Counted from the first letter of the stretch, positions 32,739 to 41,493 are shown. The stretch: 64,000 nucleotides of DNA from Oscillospiraceae bacterium (GCA_031256825.1 JAIRPV010000004.1:1-64000); one strand, 5' to 3'. Notes: generated from the sequence alone by a model not told the origin. Translations and numbers: made by a program.

Positions 32739-34037
32739 TTATTTTTTTGCCCAAAGCTTTTGCACGGTGTAGTAGGCGGGCTTCGGCGTGCCGTCGCGGT
32801 ATACCAGACCCCAGCGGGTTTCGATCGGGCAATCGGGCTGGCCGCAAACGTAGCAGTATTCAGAATCGGAATAGCAATAGATAAACGAGCCGATGAGGTA
32901 TTTTTTCTTTTCCAGCTTCGGCAGCATGACGGAATAGAACTTCGCCTGGCCTTCCGGGGTGTGCGGGTAGCCTTTGATGACCACGTTCTCTGGCATTTCT
33001 TTGTAAAGATGCAGCTTCATATCGGATGTGGAACCGAACAAGTAATCGCCCCAGTCGCCGGAAGCGTTATTGTAAACCTGATCGCGCAGCCGTTGCGGCA
33101 GCTTTGCGACGAACTTCTTGATGTCCTTGCGGGCTTCCGCCTCGCTCGAGGCGCCATATTTTTTCAGCAGCGCCGTTTTTTCGGCCTCTGTTTTGGGCGC
33201 GCCGTCGCCGATATAGCCAAACTCCGTCATGATAATGGGCTTGCCGGTGAAGCTCCACATATAATCCAGCATGGTGTCGAAGAGCCAGATCCAATTGCCG
33301 ATGGCGGCAAAGCAGCCCAGATACAGATCAAGCCCGATGTAATCGCAGTATTTATAGTAGGGCTGCATGGCGGCGTGTTCGTCGGCCTGGGGGCCGGAGG
33401 AATTATAGCCAATGATCACATTGCCGCGCACGGGATACATGGCCTCCAGGTTCATGCCGAGGAAGCGGATGCATTCCTCAAAGGTCAGGGGCAGGGCAAA
33501 CCGGGGCAATGTGAGTTCGTTGCTCACCTGTATGGCGCCGATGAGGCCCTTCAAATCCTTCAGGAGGAAGCGGGCAATCTCTTTTACGCGGGCCTCGTTT
33601 TCCGGCTTGCGCGGATCGACCCCAAACTCAATGTAATCTTTTGGATAGGGGGTAACGGCAAAAATTTTGATGCCCGCGTTGTTGAAGCGCTTCATGCGCG
33701 CTTTCCATTCCTGATAGCTCTGGCGGATTTTCCCGTTCTTTTCGAAGGGGAAGGGGATGTCAGCACGATTCCACTCAATCCCCGAGGCGGCGATTTGTTT
33801 GTAGTTGTCGTTCGCGTGGCAAACGCCTTTGAGATAACCGCCCGCCCGCGCCTTGACTTCCTGGACTTCCTTCGAAGTTTTGGCCTTAAAGGGATAGGTG
33901 GCCAGCGCCGAGGGCACGTAGACGATGGAGGGCGGAATTTGGTGCTTGATCCAGTCCTCCGCGCTCCGATAGGGCGGGATCAGATTAAGAACGAAAGAGA
34001 GCAGCGCGATCAGGAGGGAGGTGGCAATTTTGATCAT
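32739..34037 (-). CDS. Membrane-anchored GH-A-clan-like glycoside hydrolase
   Basis: 432 residues from the ATG after AAAGGAGCGTTC. A hydrophobic start (IKIATSLLIALLSFVLNLIPP) acts as a signal or anchor. The barrel shows the two clan GH-A glutamates by position: VSNELTLPRF (acid/base, about 184) and IIMTEFGYIGDG (nucleophile, about 274). Trp-rich stretches (NWIWLF; MWSF) would line a sugar site. A Cys-containing loop near the end (YCYVCGQPDC) is unusual. The substrate is unknown. Confidence 0.75.
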   Translation of the reverse strand: MIKIATSLLIALLSFVLNLIPPYRSAEDWIKHQIPPSIVYVPSALATYPFKAKTSKEVQEVKARAGGYLKGVCHANDNYKQIAASGIEWNRADIPFPFEKNGKIRQSYQEWKARMKRFNNAGIKIFAVTPYPKDYIEFGVDPRKPENEARVKEIARFLLKDLKGLIGAIQVSNELTLPRFALPLTFEECIRFLGMNLEAMYPVRGNVIIGYNSSGPQADEHAAMQPYYKYCDYIGLDLYLGCFAAIGNWIWLFDTMLDYMWSFTGKPIIMTEFGYIGDGAPKTEAEKTALLKKYGASSEAEARKDIKKFVAKLPQRLRDQVYNNASGDWGDYLFGSTSDMKLHLYKEMPENVVIKGYPHTPEGQAKFYSVMLPKLEKKKYLIGSFIYCYSDSEYCYVCGQPDCPIETRWGLVYRDGTPKPAYYTVQKLWAKK

Positions 34038-34077
34038 AAAGAACGCTCCTTTTCTGCCATGAATTGGACATATTTTA

Positions 34078-34105
34078 ATTATAGCACGTCTGATGGGCTT
34101 GTCAA
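34078..34105 (-). promoter_or_regulatory. Promoter of the GH-A-like gene
   Basis: TTGACA (34100-34105), 16 bp, TATAAT (34078-34083) on the minus strand. Confidence 0.8.
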
Positions 34106-34123
34106 GAAAAATTTTTAAAACGC

Positions 34124-34148
34124 AAAAAAACAGCGGCCAAACGGCCGC
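34124..34148 (-). terminator. Terminator upstream of the GH-A-like gene
   Basis: GCGGCC (loop GTTT) GGCCGC followed by TGTTTTTTTG on the minus strand. It ends transcription of the 47-residue protein gene before the next promoter. Confidence 0.8.
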
Positions 34149-34178
34149 CCCCTGCGTCAACCCCCCATAAAACAGCAA

Positions 34179-34211
34179 CAGGAGCCGGCGGATCGATCGT
34201 CCCGGCTCCTG
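34179..34211 (-). terminator. First hairpin after the 47-residue gene
   Basis: CAGGAGCCGG and CCGGCTCCTG pair around a 13-base loop, followed by TTGCTGTTTT on the minus strand. With the second hairpin it makes a tandem terminator. Confidence 0.6.
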
Positions 34212-34230
34212 CCCCCTGGTTCCAGATTGC

Positions 34231-34374
34231 TCATGCGCGGTACGCGCGGGCAATGGCATCCAGGGCAAGCAACTTGCTCAGCCTGCGGAAAAAGCCCTTC
34301 TGCTCTTGCGCTTCCCGCAGCAACCGGCGTGCTTCGGTTTGGATATACGCTTCCCAGCTTGCATTGTGGTACAT
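34231..34374 (-). CDS. Small basic helical protein (47 residues)
   Basis: The ATG at 34374 follows AAAGGAGGG by eight bases; an ATG two codons earlier is too close to that box. The peptide (MYHNASWEAYIQTEARRLL, then REAQEQKGFFRRLSKLLALD) looks like two amphipathic basic helices. A perfect promoter (TTGACA, 17 bp, TATAAT) and two terminators make it a self-contained transcription unit. It matches no family that I know. A small regulator, toxin-like peptide or membrane-associated peptide are all possible. Confidence 0.7.
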   Translation of the reverse strand: MYHNASWEAYIQTEARRLLREAQEQKGFFRRLSKLLALDAIARAYRA

Positions 34375-34406
34375 TCCCATGCCCTCCTTTCGTTTGGTCT
34401 ACTGTT

Positions 34407-34435
34407 ATTATACACCAGCCAAACGAATTTGTCAA
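34407..34435 (-). promoter_or_regulatory. Promoter of the 47-residue gene
   Basis: TTGACA (34430-34435) and TATAAT (34407-34412), both perfect, 17 bp apart on the minus strand. Confidence 0.85.
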
Positions 34436-34441
34436 GGCGTA

Positions 34442-34473
34442 TTGCACAAATCGAGCAATGCGTTTTTGTGCAA
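34442..34473. promoter_or_regulatory. Inverted repeat upstream of the 47-residue gene
   Basis: TTGCACAAA (34442-34450) and TTTGTGCAA (34465-34473) are perfect inverted repeats 14 bases apart, a few bases upstream of the -35 box. An operator is plausible. Confidence 0.4.
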
Positions 34474-34600
34474 TATGCTCAAACAAGAGAGGAGGTTTAC
34501 GTGTGTGTCACCAAATCTTTCACCGGATCGATCATTTGTTTTGGCGAATATACACAAATCAAGACGGCTCAATTTAGATGAAATGACGAAAATAAAAAAG

Positions 34601-35818
34601 TTATGTGTAAAGATAATCGAAGTAGCTCTGGGTATCTTCGTGCTCGTTCTGGTGGCGGAAAACGGTCAGCACAAGGCCAATCGCCAAATACAGGCACAGG
34701 TTCGACGAACCGCCCGAGCTGAAAAACGGCAGGGTGATGCCGATGACCGGCAGCAGCTTGATGCACATGCCCACATTGATGACCGCCTGGGAACTGATCA
34801 TCATGGCAACGCCCGCGCACAGCAGCCGGGCGCGCAGGTTGCGGGTGCGGCTGCTCACCATAATCAGGCGGATCACCACAACCGCAATCACCAGCAAAAC
34901 AGCGCAGCAGCCGACGAACCCCAGTTCTTCGCCGGCCATGGAAAAGATCATGTCGCTGTCGCGCACCGGCACGGTGACGGTGGCGTGGAACAGGCCTTTG
35001 CCGAACAACTGGCCCGAACCGATGGCGTTGAGCGCCTGCTGCTGCTGATAAATGATATCTTTGTACTTTGTTTCGGATGTCTGCGCGATGAGAAAATCCT
35101 TCATATAAACAGCGTAGATGCGGTTTTTTTGGAAGCTGTTGATGAGCTGGATCCACACAAACGGCAGCGAAAGCCCCCCCAGCGCCCCGAGGGCCATAAA
35201 CCACCGCAGTTTTAGCCCCGCAAGGAACAGCATGCCCCCCGCAATCACCAAAAACACAAGCGCGCTGCCCAGATCGCCGGTATAGACCACGATGGCGAAG
35301 GGGATAAACGCATGGAGCCCCAGCTGCGCGATGGATTTTAGTTTGTTGATGCGATCGCGCAGCAGATGCAGGTGCCAGGTGAACGAGATGATAAAGGCAA
35401 GCTTCAGCAATTCAGACGGCTGAAACAGAATGTTGCCGGGCAGCTCGAACCAGAGGCGAGAATCGCCGCGGGCGGGGTTGGCCGCCACGCCAAAGGGAAT
35501 CAGCAGCAGCATCAGCAGCATGCAGCCCCCGGCCATAACATACCAGAACCGCAGCAACAGCTCATAATCGATAAAACTCATGACAATGGCCGCCAACAGG
35601 CCAATCACAACCCCGGCTGCGGACACAATCACTTTTTGCGGAAAATGATCGGGCGTTTGCCGGAATGTGACGGCGGAATACACCAGCAGCAGGCCAAAGG
35701 CCGAGGCGGCAAGACACAGCGCGATGGTAAGCCAATCGGTTCCCGCAAGGTAGCCTTTGGGGCCTTTCGGCCCTGCCGCCAGGATACTTTTTTGTTTTGC
35801 GCGGCTGAGGCTGGCCAT
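34601..35818 (-). CDS. rodA: RodA/FtsW/SpoVE-family peptidoglycan polymerase
   Basis: 405 residues; the ATG at 35818 follows GGGGG by seven bases. A ten-span SEDS glycosyltransferase with the family marks NILFQPSELLKLAFI, YTGDLGSALVF (functional Asp) and LPFFSSGGSSNL. The length, FLAGLKLRWF region and the extracytoplasmic loop with NAIGSGQLFGKGLF are closest to RodA. Its partner class B penicillin-binding protein is not adjacent. Likely elongation; SpoVE or FtsW roles cannot be excluded. Confidence 0.9.
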   Translation of the reverse strand: MASLSRAKQKSILAAGPKGPKGYLAGTDWLTIALCLAASAFGLLLVYSAVTFRQTPDHFPQKVIVSAAGVVIGLLAAIVMSFIDYELLLRFWYVMAGGCMLLMLLLIPFGVAANPARGDSRLWFELPGNILFQPSELLKLAFIISFTWHLHLLRDRINKLKSIAQLGLHAFIPFAIVVYTGDLGSALVFLVIAGGMLFLAGLKLRWFMALGALGGLSLPFVWIQLINSFQKNRIYAVYMKDFLIAQTSETKYKDIIYQQQQALNAIGSGQLFGKGLFHATVTVPVRDSDMIFSMAGEELGFVGCCAVLLVIAVVVIRLIMVSSRTRNLRARLLCAGVAMMISSQAVINVGMCIKLLPVIGITLPFFSSGGSSNLCLYLAIGLVLTVFRHQNEHEDTQSYFDYLYT

Positions 35819-35842
35819 GGAAATTCCCCCTTTGAGCATTGC

Positions 35843-37159
35843 TCATTTGATCCCGTCATATATCTTGCCCCAAACCCGCACGGCATTCGGCTCGTAGCGG
35901 GAGGGGATCGCCAGGGCGTGGTATTTGAGCAGCTGGCTGGCGGCAAGTTTGGCCGCCATGCTCTGCAAAATCGGCGCGCGGCTGGCGCCCCGCACGCCGC
36001 GCACGGCCAGTTCCGGAAGGCTGAAGCGCATTTCCTGCCCGGTGCGCGCCTTGATCAGATCGCCGTCTTCCAGCAGTTTGTGCTCAAAAATATAATCCAG
36101 CGAAGCGGGTTTGAGCGCGAGCAAAAAGCCTTTGAGCACATCCAGCGAGGCGTGCACCGCGCCGTATTGCCGCATATAATTCACCTGATAGGGCCAAAGC
36201 TCGGCCACGCTGAAATCGGTCAGAGGATTTTTCTGGATCGTTTCGGCCAGCAGCCGCCCGGCGCGGATAGAGTTGCAGATGCCCGCGCCAATAATGGGCA
36301 CGGTCATGCCCGCCGCGTCGCCCACGGCGGCATACCCGTTGGCCACCATAAGGCTGATCGGCCGCCGCACGGGGATATTGCGCACCTGCCCGCCCCGGAG
36401 GATTTGATCGCCCATTTCGGGGTGCCGCGGCAGAAGCGACTGCCGCACCTCTTCGGCGTAGTTTTGGCTGGTGTTGACGAACGATCCGCACATCAGATCA
36501 ACATATTCGCCTTCCCGGGCAATCCAGCTCACCGCCTGGCGCTTAAGCGGGAAGAAATATACGCTGAACGGATCGCCCAGCGGCCGCGCGCCCGTATGTT
36601 GATAAAACGCGCGAAAGGCTGTGAAATATTGATCGCGCCGGAATTCCCGCACAATACCAAAATGGTGGGGCAGCTGCCGCCGGACGGGCGAGTTCATGCC
36701 CGCCGCGTCGATAACCAGATCGGCGGTTAAATCCTGCACCTGCGCGGGATTCCGCACGGCAAGCCCCGCCACGCGGTTGTTCTCTACGATAGGCCCCGCC
36801 ACCTCGGTCTCAAAACGCAGCCGCGCGCCGCCCTCCCGCGCAAAAGCAACCAGACGGCGCAGAATCTCCCGCCGCTCCATGGTTGATTCGGTGCACTCTT
36901 CCGGCGGCACATAGGAGGCAAAGCCCGCCGTGCACGAAGGGTTAAAAAATGTCATACTGCAAGCGGGATGGAATTGCCCCGGCTCCGGCATGGGGATGCC
37001 CGCCTCGCGAAAACTGGCCAGATTGAAGATATCCGTCCAGTCGTGGCCCAGGGTTTCTTCCCTCCCCCGCTCCACAACTGTGACCTGCGCGCCCTGCCGC
37101 GCCAGAAGCCCCGCGGCAACCAGCCCGCCATGGCCCGCGCCCGCTACAAGTATGTTCAT
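35843..37159 (-). CDS. FAD-dependent oxidoreductase (geranylgeranyl reductase-like)
   Basis: 438 residues. The N-terminal dinucleotide fold GAGHGGLVAAGLL (7-19), VVERG acidic end of beta-2, a middle DLVIDAAGMNSPVRR segment, and the second FAD motif GYAAVGDAAGMTVPIIGAGI are those of the p-hydroxybenzoate hydroxylase/geranylgeranyl reductase superfamily. Two Cys in the substrate half (HPACSMTFFNPSC) could matter. Upstream, GGAACAG and CTGTTCC (37203-37224) form an inverted repeat in the leader. Substrate unknown; isoprenoid reduction is one guess. Confidence 0.8.
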   Translation of the reverse strand: MNILVAGAGHGGLVAAGLLARQGAQVTVVERGREETLGHDWTDIFNLASFREAGIPMPEPGQFHPACSMTFFNPSCTAGFASYVPPEECTESTMERREILRRLVAFAREGGARLRFETEVAGPIVENNRVAGLAVRNPAQVQDLTADLVIDAAGMNSPVRRQLPHHFGIVREFRRDQYFTAFRAFYQHTGARPLGDPFSVYFFPLKRQAVSWIAREGEYVDLMCGSFVNTSQNYAEEVRQSLLPRHPEMGDQILRGGQVRNIPVRRPISLMVANGYAAVGDAAGMTVPIIGAGICNSIRAGRLLAETIQKNPLTDFSVAELWPYQVNYMRQYGAVHASLDVLKGFLLALKPASLDYIFEHKLLEDGDLIKARTGQEMRFSLPELAVRGVRGASRAPILQSMAAKLAASQLLKYHALAIPSRYEPNAVRVWGKIYDGIK

Positions 37160-37316
37160 GCCCGCGCTCCTATCTGTTCTTGAGTTTTTTGTCCTTTGAC
37201 GCGGAACAGCTGAAATTCTGTTCCGTAACGACTGTTCTTATTATACACGGTACCGCCAAAAATCTCTGTTGGAAAGCCAACAAAGGGGAAATATGATATC
37301 GGCGCCGCCCGCTGGG

Positions 37317-38231
37317 TCACATCGTGCTCAGGTCGTAGGGGGTGCGCTGATAGACAAAGTAATTGAGCCAGTTGGCAAACAACAGGTTGGCGGCGCTGCG
37401 CCAGCGCATTTGCGGCATACGGCAGGGATCGTCGTCGGGAAAATAATGGTGCGGCACATGGGGCGCCAGACCGCGCTTCACGTCGCGGAAATACTCTTTC
37501 GCCAATGTTTCGCGGTCATATTCCGAATGCCCCGTGGCGTATATGTTGCGGCAGTCGCTGTCGCACACCAGGTGCACGCCCGCTTCCTCGGAATACGAAA
37601 TCAGTTGCAGCGCCGGCACGGCGCGGATGTCTTGCCGCCGCACTTCGGTATAACGGGAGTGCGGCGCGAGGTATTCGTCGTCCATGCCGCGCACGAGCGG
37701 ATGGATGGGATCCATCAGCCGATGGGAGTATACCCCGGAAAGTTTTTGGGCCAACTGATATTTTGGCACGCCATGGTGAAAATAAAGCCCGGCCTGCGCG
37801 CCCCAGCAAATATGAAAAGTAGACCAGACATGGTGACTCGTCCAGCGGAAGATTTCGCAAAGCTCCGGCCAGTAATCCACTTGCTCAAAGGGCAGCTGTT
37901 CCACAGGCGCGCCGGTGATAATCATGCCGTCATAGCGGTTGTTTTGGATTTCGCCAAAGGTTTTGTAAAACTCCAGCAGGTGCTCCGGCGTTGTGTTCTT
38001 TGAGGTGTGCGTAGCCATTTGCAGCAGTTCCACATCTACCTGTAGCGGCGAATTGCTCAGCAGGCGAAGCAACTGGGTTTCGGTCTCGATTTTGGTCGGC
38101 ATCAGGTTGAGGATCACAATGCGCAGGGGGCGAATGTCTTGCCGCATGGCGCGTTCCTGGGTCATAACGAAAATATTTTCCATTTCCAGAATGCTGCGCG
38201 CGGGCAGCTGCGAATCAATTTTGATTGGCAT
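37317..38231 (-). CDS. metA: Homoserine O-acetyltransferase (MetA family)
   Basis: 304 residues from the ATG after AAAGGAGCG. The catalytic triad of the family is present: Cys142 in FHICWGAQAG, and His and Glu in ATGHSEYD (about 235 and 237). Position 111 is Glu (TGAPVEQLPF); in this family Glu111 confers acetyl-CoA use and Gly succinyl-CoA use, so the name succinyltransferase would be wrong here. First committed step of methionine synthesis. No SAM riboswitch is seen in the short (about 55-nt) leader. Confidence 0.95.
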   Translation of the reverse strand: MPIKIDSQLPARSILEMENIFVMTQERAMRQDIRPLRIVILNLMPTKIETETQLLRLLSNSPLQVDVELLQMATHTSKNTTPEHLLEFYKTFGEIQNNRYDGMIITGAPVEQLPFEQVDYWPELCEIFRWTSHHVWSTFHICWGAQAGLYFHHGVPKYQLAQKLSGVYSHRLMDPIHPLVRGMDDEYLAPHSRYTEVRRQDIRAVPALQLISYSEEAGVHLVCDSDCRNIYATGHSEYDRETLAKEYFRDVKRGLAPHVPHHYFPDDDPCRMPQMRWRSAANLLFANWLNYFVYQRTPYDLSTM

Positions 38232-38292
38232 ACGGAACGCTCCTTTCGGCTTTGGATGGGTTGGGTTGGCATGAATCAACAGGTATTTTTAC

Positions 38293-38321
38293 AGTATATC
38301 ACATTTTGCGGCGTTAGGCAA
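38293..38321 (-). promoter_or_regulatory. Promoter of metA
   Basis: TTGCCT (38316-38321), 17 bp, TATACT (38293-38298) on the minus strand. Confidence 0.6.
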
Positions 38322-38374
38322 GGAAAATTTTTTGTGGCCCTTGCAAGCCGGGAACTTCCCCGCTTATGGCGCAG

Positions 38375-38407
38375 CAAAAAACAGACGCCGGGGCGGCGTC
38401 TGTTTTG
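38375..38407 (-). terminator. Terminator of trpB
   Basis: AAAACAGACGCC and GGCGTCTGTTTTTT pair around a five-base loop, with T-runs on both strands, directly after the trpB stop. Confidence 0.9.
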
Positions 38408-38417
38408 CGTGTTTGCG

Positions 38418-39776
38418 TCAGCTCTGCGGCTCGCTCGCTTCCAACTGCGCATCCGTGGGGATCACGTCGCTCATGGTGCCGTTCAGATACTGTTCGTAGG
38501 CGGTCATATCGAAATAGCCGGTGCCGGTCAGCCCAAAGAGAATCGTCTTTGCCTCGCCGGTTTCTTTGCATTTGAGCGCTTCGTCAATCGCCGCGCGAAT
38601 GGCGTGCGCGCTTTCGGGCGCGGGCAAAATCCCTTCCACCTTGCTGAATTCCGCCGCCGCGCCGAAGACGGTGGTCTGCTCGTAGCTGACCGCTTCCATA
38701 TAGCCGTCGTGGTAGAGCTTGCTCAGCATGGGGCTCATGCCGTGGTAGCGCAGGCCGCCCGCGTGGTTTGCCCCGGGGATAAACCCGCTGCCCAGCGTAT
38801 ACATCTTCGCCAGCGGCGTCACCTTTGCTGTGTCGCAAAAATCGTAGACGTATTTTCCGCGCGTCAGGCTCGGGCAGGAAGCGGGCTCCACTGCCAGGAT
38901 GCGGGGGTTGGCCCTGCCTTGCAGCTTGTCTTGCATAAACGGCGCAATCAGCCCGCCCAGGTTGGAGCCGCCGCCCGCGCAGCCGATGACAAGATCCGGG
39001 TATTCGTCGTAGAGTTCCAGCGCGGCCTTTGATTCCAGGCCAATCACGCTTTGGTGCAAAAGCACCTGGTTGAGCACCGAGCCCAGCACGTAACGGAAGC
39101 CCTCGTTGGTAACGGCCTTTTCCACCGCTTCGCTGATGGCGCATCCCAGCGACCCTGTGGTGCCGGGCATTTGCGCCAGAATCGCGCGCCCGGCGTTGGT
39201 GGTATCGCTGGGGCTGGGGATAATTTCAGCGCCAAAAGTATGGATGATGCTGCGCCGGTAGGGTTTTTGGTTATAACTGCCCTTGACCATGTAGACCGTC
39301 AGCGGCAGCTTAAAGTGCGCGCAGGCCATGGCCAGCGCCGTGCCCCATTGCCCGGCCCCGGTTTCGGTGGTCAGCCCCCGCAGGCCCTGCGCTTTGGCGT
39401 AGTAGGCCTGCGCGATGGCGGAGTTCAGCTTGTGGCTGCCCGAGGTGTTGTTGCCTTCGAACTTAAAATAAATACGCGCGGGCGTGCCCAGTTCTTCCTC
39501 CAGCCGATAGGCCCGGTGCAGCGGCGAAGGGCGGAAGGTTTTGTAGTAGTCGAGCACCTCGCCGGGAATATCAATCCAGGCGTCTGTGTTGTTGAGTTCC
39601 TGCCGGGCCAGTTCTTCGCAGAAGATGGGGAACAGCTCTTCCACTTTCAGCGGCTCGCCTGTGCCGGGATTGAGCAGCGCGGGGGGCTTTTCCGGCATGT
39701 CGGCCCGCAGGTTATACCATTGGGTCGGCGTTTTTTCTTCGGGCAGGATGATGCGGTTCGGGATGTTGGCTTTCAT
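38418..39776 (-). CDS. trpB: Tryptophan synthase beta chain, TrpB2 type
   Basis: 452 residues from the ATG after GAAGGAG. The PLP lysine lies in NNTSGSHKLNSA, the catalytic Glu-region in TTETGAGQWG, and the phosphate-binding loop in GCAGGGSNLGG. Extra N-terminal residues (ILPEEKTPTQWYNLRADMP) and length mark the TrpB2 (COG1350) subgroup, which often lacks a TrpA partner; none is adjacent. The T-box leader upstream ties expression to uncharged tRNA-Trp. It condenses indole (or its donor) with serine. Confidence 0.94.
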   Translation of the reverse strand: MKANIPNRIILPEEKTPTQWYNLRADMPEKPPALLNPGTGEPLKVEELFPIFCEELARQELNNTDAWIDIPGEVLDYYKTFRPSPLHRAYRLEEELGTPARIYFKFEGNNTSGSHKLNSAIAQAYYAKAQGLRGLTTETGAGQWGTALAMACAHFKLPLTVYMVKGSYNQKPYRRSIIHTFGAEIIPSPSDTTNAGRAILAQMPGTTGSLGCAISEAVEKAVTNEGFRYVLGSVLNQVLLHQSVIGLESKAALELYDEYPDLVIGCAGGGSNLGGLIAPFMQDKLQGRANPRILAVEPASCPSLTRGKYVYDFCDTAKVTPLAKMYTLGSGFIPGANHAGGLRYHGMSPMLSKLYHDGYMEAVSYEQTTVFGAAAEFSKVEGILPAPESAHAIRAAIDEALKCKETGEAKTILFGLTGTGYFDMTAYEQYLNGTMSDVIPTDAQLEASEPQS

Positions 39777-39835
39777 GGTGTTTGCTCCTTCTTTGTTTTG
39801 TTGGGACAAGTTCAGCCGCCCCGGCCGGAGGCATT

Positions 39836-40041
39836 AAAAAAGCCCCAATGAATCCCACGGGATTCATTGGGACAGGAAATTCCTGCGGTGCCACCCAATT
39901 TGCGGGGCATTCGCCGCCGCCACTTCATTCGCGCACGCCTCCCAGGCCCATTCCACGCATCCTTGCGGCCGCAATCCCAGCCCCTGCGGCTCTCTGTACG
40001 CCGGTTCGCGCGTGTACTCTTCCTGTTCATCGGCAAATAAC
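39836..40041 (-). promoter_or_regulatory. T-box riboswitch, probably tRNA-Trp
   Basis: Stem I carries the distal AGAGAGCC motif. The T-box core reads AAATTGGGTGGCACCGCAGG (39880-39899), followed by the terminator CCCAATGAATCCC/GGGATTCATTGGG with six T (39836-39871). A UGG in CCUGGGAG on the 3' side of stem I is the candidate Trp specifier. The UGGC of the T-box would pair with GCCA, fitting the G discriminator of tRNA-Trp. The alternative antiterminator is not drawn. Confidence 0.9.
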
Positions 40042-40047
40042 ATTCAT

Positions 40048-40076
40048 ATTTTACTGCTTGCGGTGCGGATTGTCAA
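40048..40076 (-). promoter_or_regulatory. Promoter of the T-box-trpB unit
   Basis: TTGACA (40071-40076), 17 bp, TAAAAT (40048-40053) on the minus strand. Confidence 0.8.
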
Positions 40077-40108
40077 GTGAATTATATTCACACTAAGCGC
40101 GCCGCCGT

Positions 40109-41407
40109 TCAGACGCCCTGCGCCGTGACGCAGTCATACCAATGCACATAACGTTCGCCATTGACGCGGAGCACTTCGCTGCCGGGCAAAAACTCCGTCC
40201 AAAGGCCGTATTGCTCCCGGCGCCAGTCGTTGCGATTGAACCGCCGCCACAGCACCGTGCGGCCATCCGCGCCGATAAATTGCTCGCCGAGCACCCCTTC
40301 GTCGTAGGTCTCCAGGTCAATCAGGCAAATCGTATCGTAGCTCCGGCCGCCAAGGCAAACCGTATAGCGCCCCACAACGTCCATGCAGGGCAAGCGCGGC
40401 GCGGTGAGAACGCTGCCTGATCGGGTGATCAGCCCCTTAGGCGAAAGGGCGATCGCGCGGCCGCAGTTTTCTTCGCCATAGCCCCAATTGCGCAAAAACT
40501 CGTCGCCGTCGAGAAAAGTAAAGCACTGCAATACGCCATCTTCCTCGTGGGCTTCGGCCAAAAAGCGGCTGTGGGTATCGGTCAGCTGCGCCACGAAAGC
40601 CCGGGTCACGCTGCGGCGGGCCGGAACCGCTTCATGCTGCCCGCCGTCAACTTCCTTTGCCGTAATGGCCACGCCCTGCGCGCCGTGCACGCTCGCCGGG
40701 CCTGTCACCTCCAGTTCGTAGGCTTCCGTGCGGCTGCGCCCCGGCTGATCATAGAGGCCAAAGCGCAGCTTTTCACCCAGCCTTGGCACAATGAACCAGC
40801 CCATCAGCTCTTCGCAGCGCACGCGGAAGGCGGGCTGCGCCGACGCTTCTATCTGGTATTCCGGCAGGATCACCGGCAGTTCGTGCAACATTTTGTCACA
40901 CCTTTCTGTTTGATATAGGGGCTGCGCGGCCCCTTGCCAAAGCCGCTGGAACCTGCCCCGCGCGGTATGGAGCCGGCTTTTGACCGTTCCAATCGGGATG
41001 CCCAGCCGAGCGGCAATCTCGTTTTGCGGCAGCTGCCGCCAATAATAGAGCGACAGAAGCTCCCGGTCGGCGGCGCTCAGCCCGGCAAGGGTTTCGCGCA
41101 CGTCGTCGCGCAGATCCAGCCCCGCGCGGGTTTGGAAAAGCTGCGCCTCGGGCAGGCACTCCAGCGGGACTTCGTTCCGGCGCGCCGCCCGCCGGAACCA
41201 GTCTCCGCACTTGTGCGACGCAATGCCCAGCAGCCAGGCCTTGCCGCGCGCCGGATCCTGGAGCGCGTCTTTCGCTTGGTAGGCCGCCAGGGCAATTTCT
41301 TGCAAAACGTCGTCGCCGTCGGCCTTGGAAGGCAGTTTACAATACACATACCGCTGCAAAACGCGCTCGTGCGCGGCATAGAGCGCGGAGAACTCTTTGC
41401 CTGTCAT
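40109..41407 (-). CDS. ECF-type sigma factor with long C-terminal extension
   Basis: 432 residues. Residues 1-165 are an ECF sigma factor: region 2 (LQRYVYCKLPSKADGDDVLQEIALAAYQ start; GKAWLLGIASHKCGDWFRR) and region 4 (LSAADRELLSLYYW; LPQNEIAARLGIPIGTVKSR). Residues about 170-432 form an extension that I cannot place: WFIVPRLGEKLRFGLYD, SVHGAQGVAITAKEVDG and SYDTICLIDLETYDEGVL suggest a beta-rich domain. No anti-sigma gene is next to it, so the extension may do that job or sense a ligand. Confidence 0.85.
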   Translation of the reverse strand: MTGKEFSALYAAHERVLQRYVYCKLPSKADGDDVLQEIALAAYQAKDALQDPARGKAWLLGIASHKCGDWFRRAARRNEVPLECLPEAQLFQTRAGLDLRDDVRETLAGLSAADRELLSLYYWRQLPQNEIAARLGIPIGTVKSRLHTARGRFQRLWQGAAQPLYQTERCDKMLHELPVILPEYQIEASAQPAFRVRCEELMGWFIVPRLGEKLRFGLYDQPGRSRTEAYELEVTGPASVHGAQGVAITAKEVDGGQHEAVPARRSVTRAFVAQLTDTHSRFLAEAHEEDGVLQCFTFLDGDEFLRNWGYGEENCGRAIALSPKGLITRSGSVLTAPRLPCMDVVGRYTVCLGGRSYDTICLIDLETYDEGVLGEQFIGADGRTVLWRRFNRNDWRREQYGLWTEFLPGSEVLRVNGERYVHWYDCVTAQGV

Positions 41408-41493
41408 GCGCCGCCCTCCTTTCGCCGCCTGATTCCTTTAAAACCGGTTTCACTGCAATAGTCGTCCGCGGGCCGCGATGCGTTCATATAAAT

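Noticed and set aside
34501..34581. 26-residue frame (GTG) after GAGAGGAGG
   Set aside because: The ribosome binding site is excellent, but there is no promoter on that strand and the frame runs into the rodA-like 3' end; kept as unlikely.
34601..35818. Calling the SEDS gene spoVE or ftsW
   Set aside because: Loop features and a lack of division or sporulation neighbours fit RodA better, though not conclusively.
38232..38292. SAM riboswitch before metA
   Set aside because: Leader of only about 55 nt with no conserved S-box stems.
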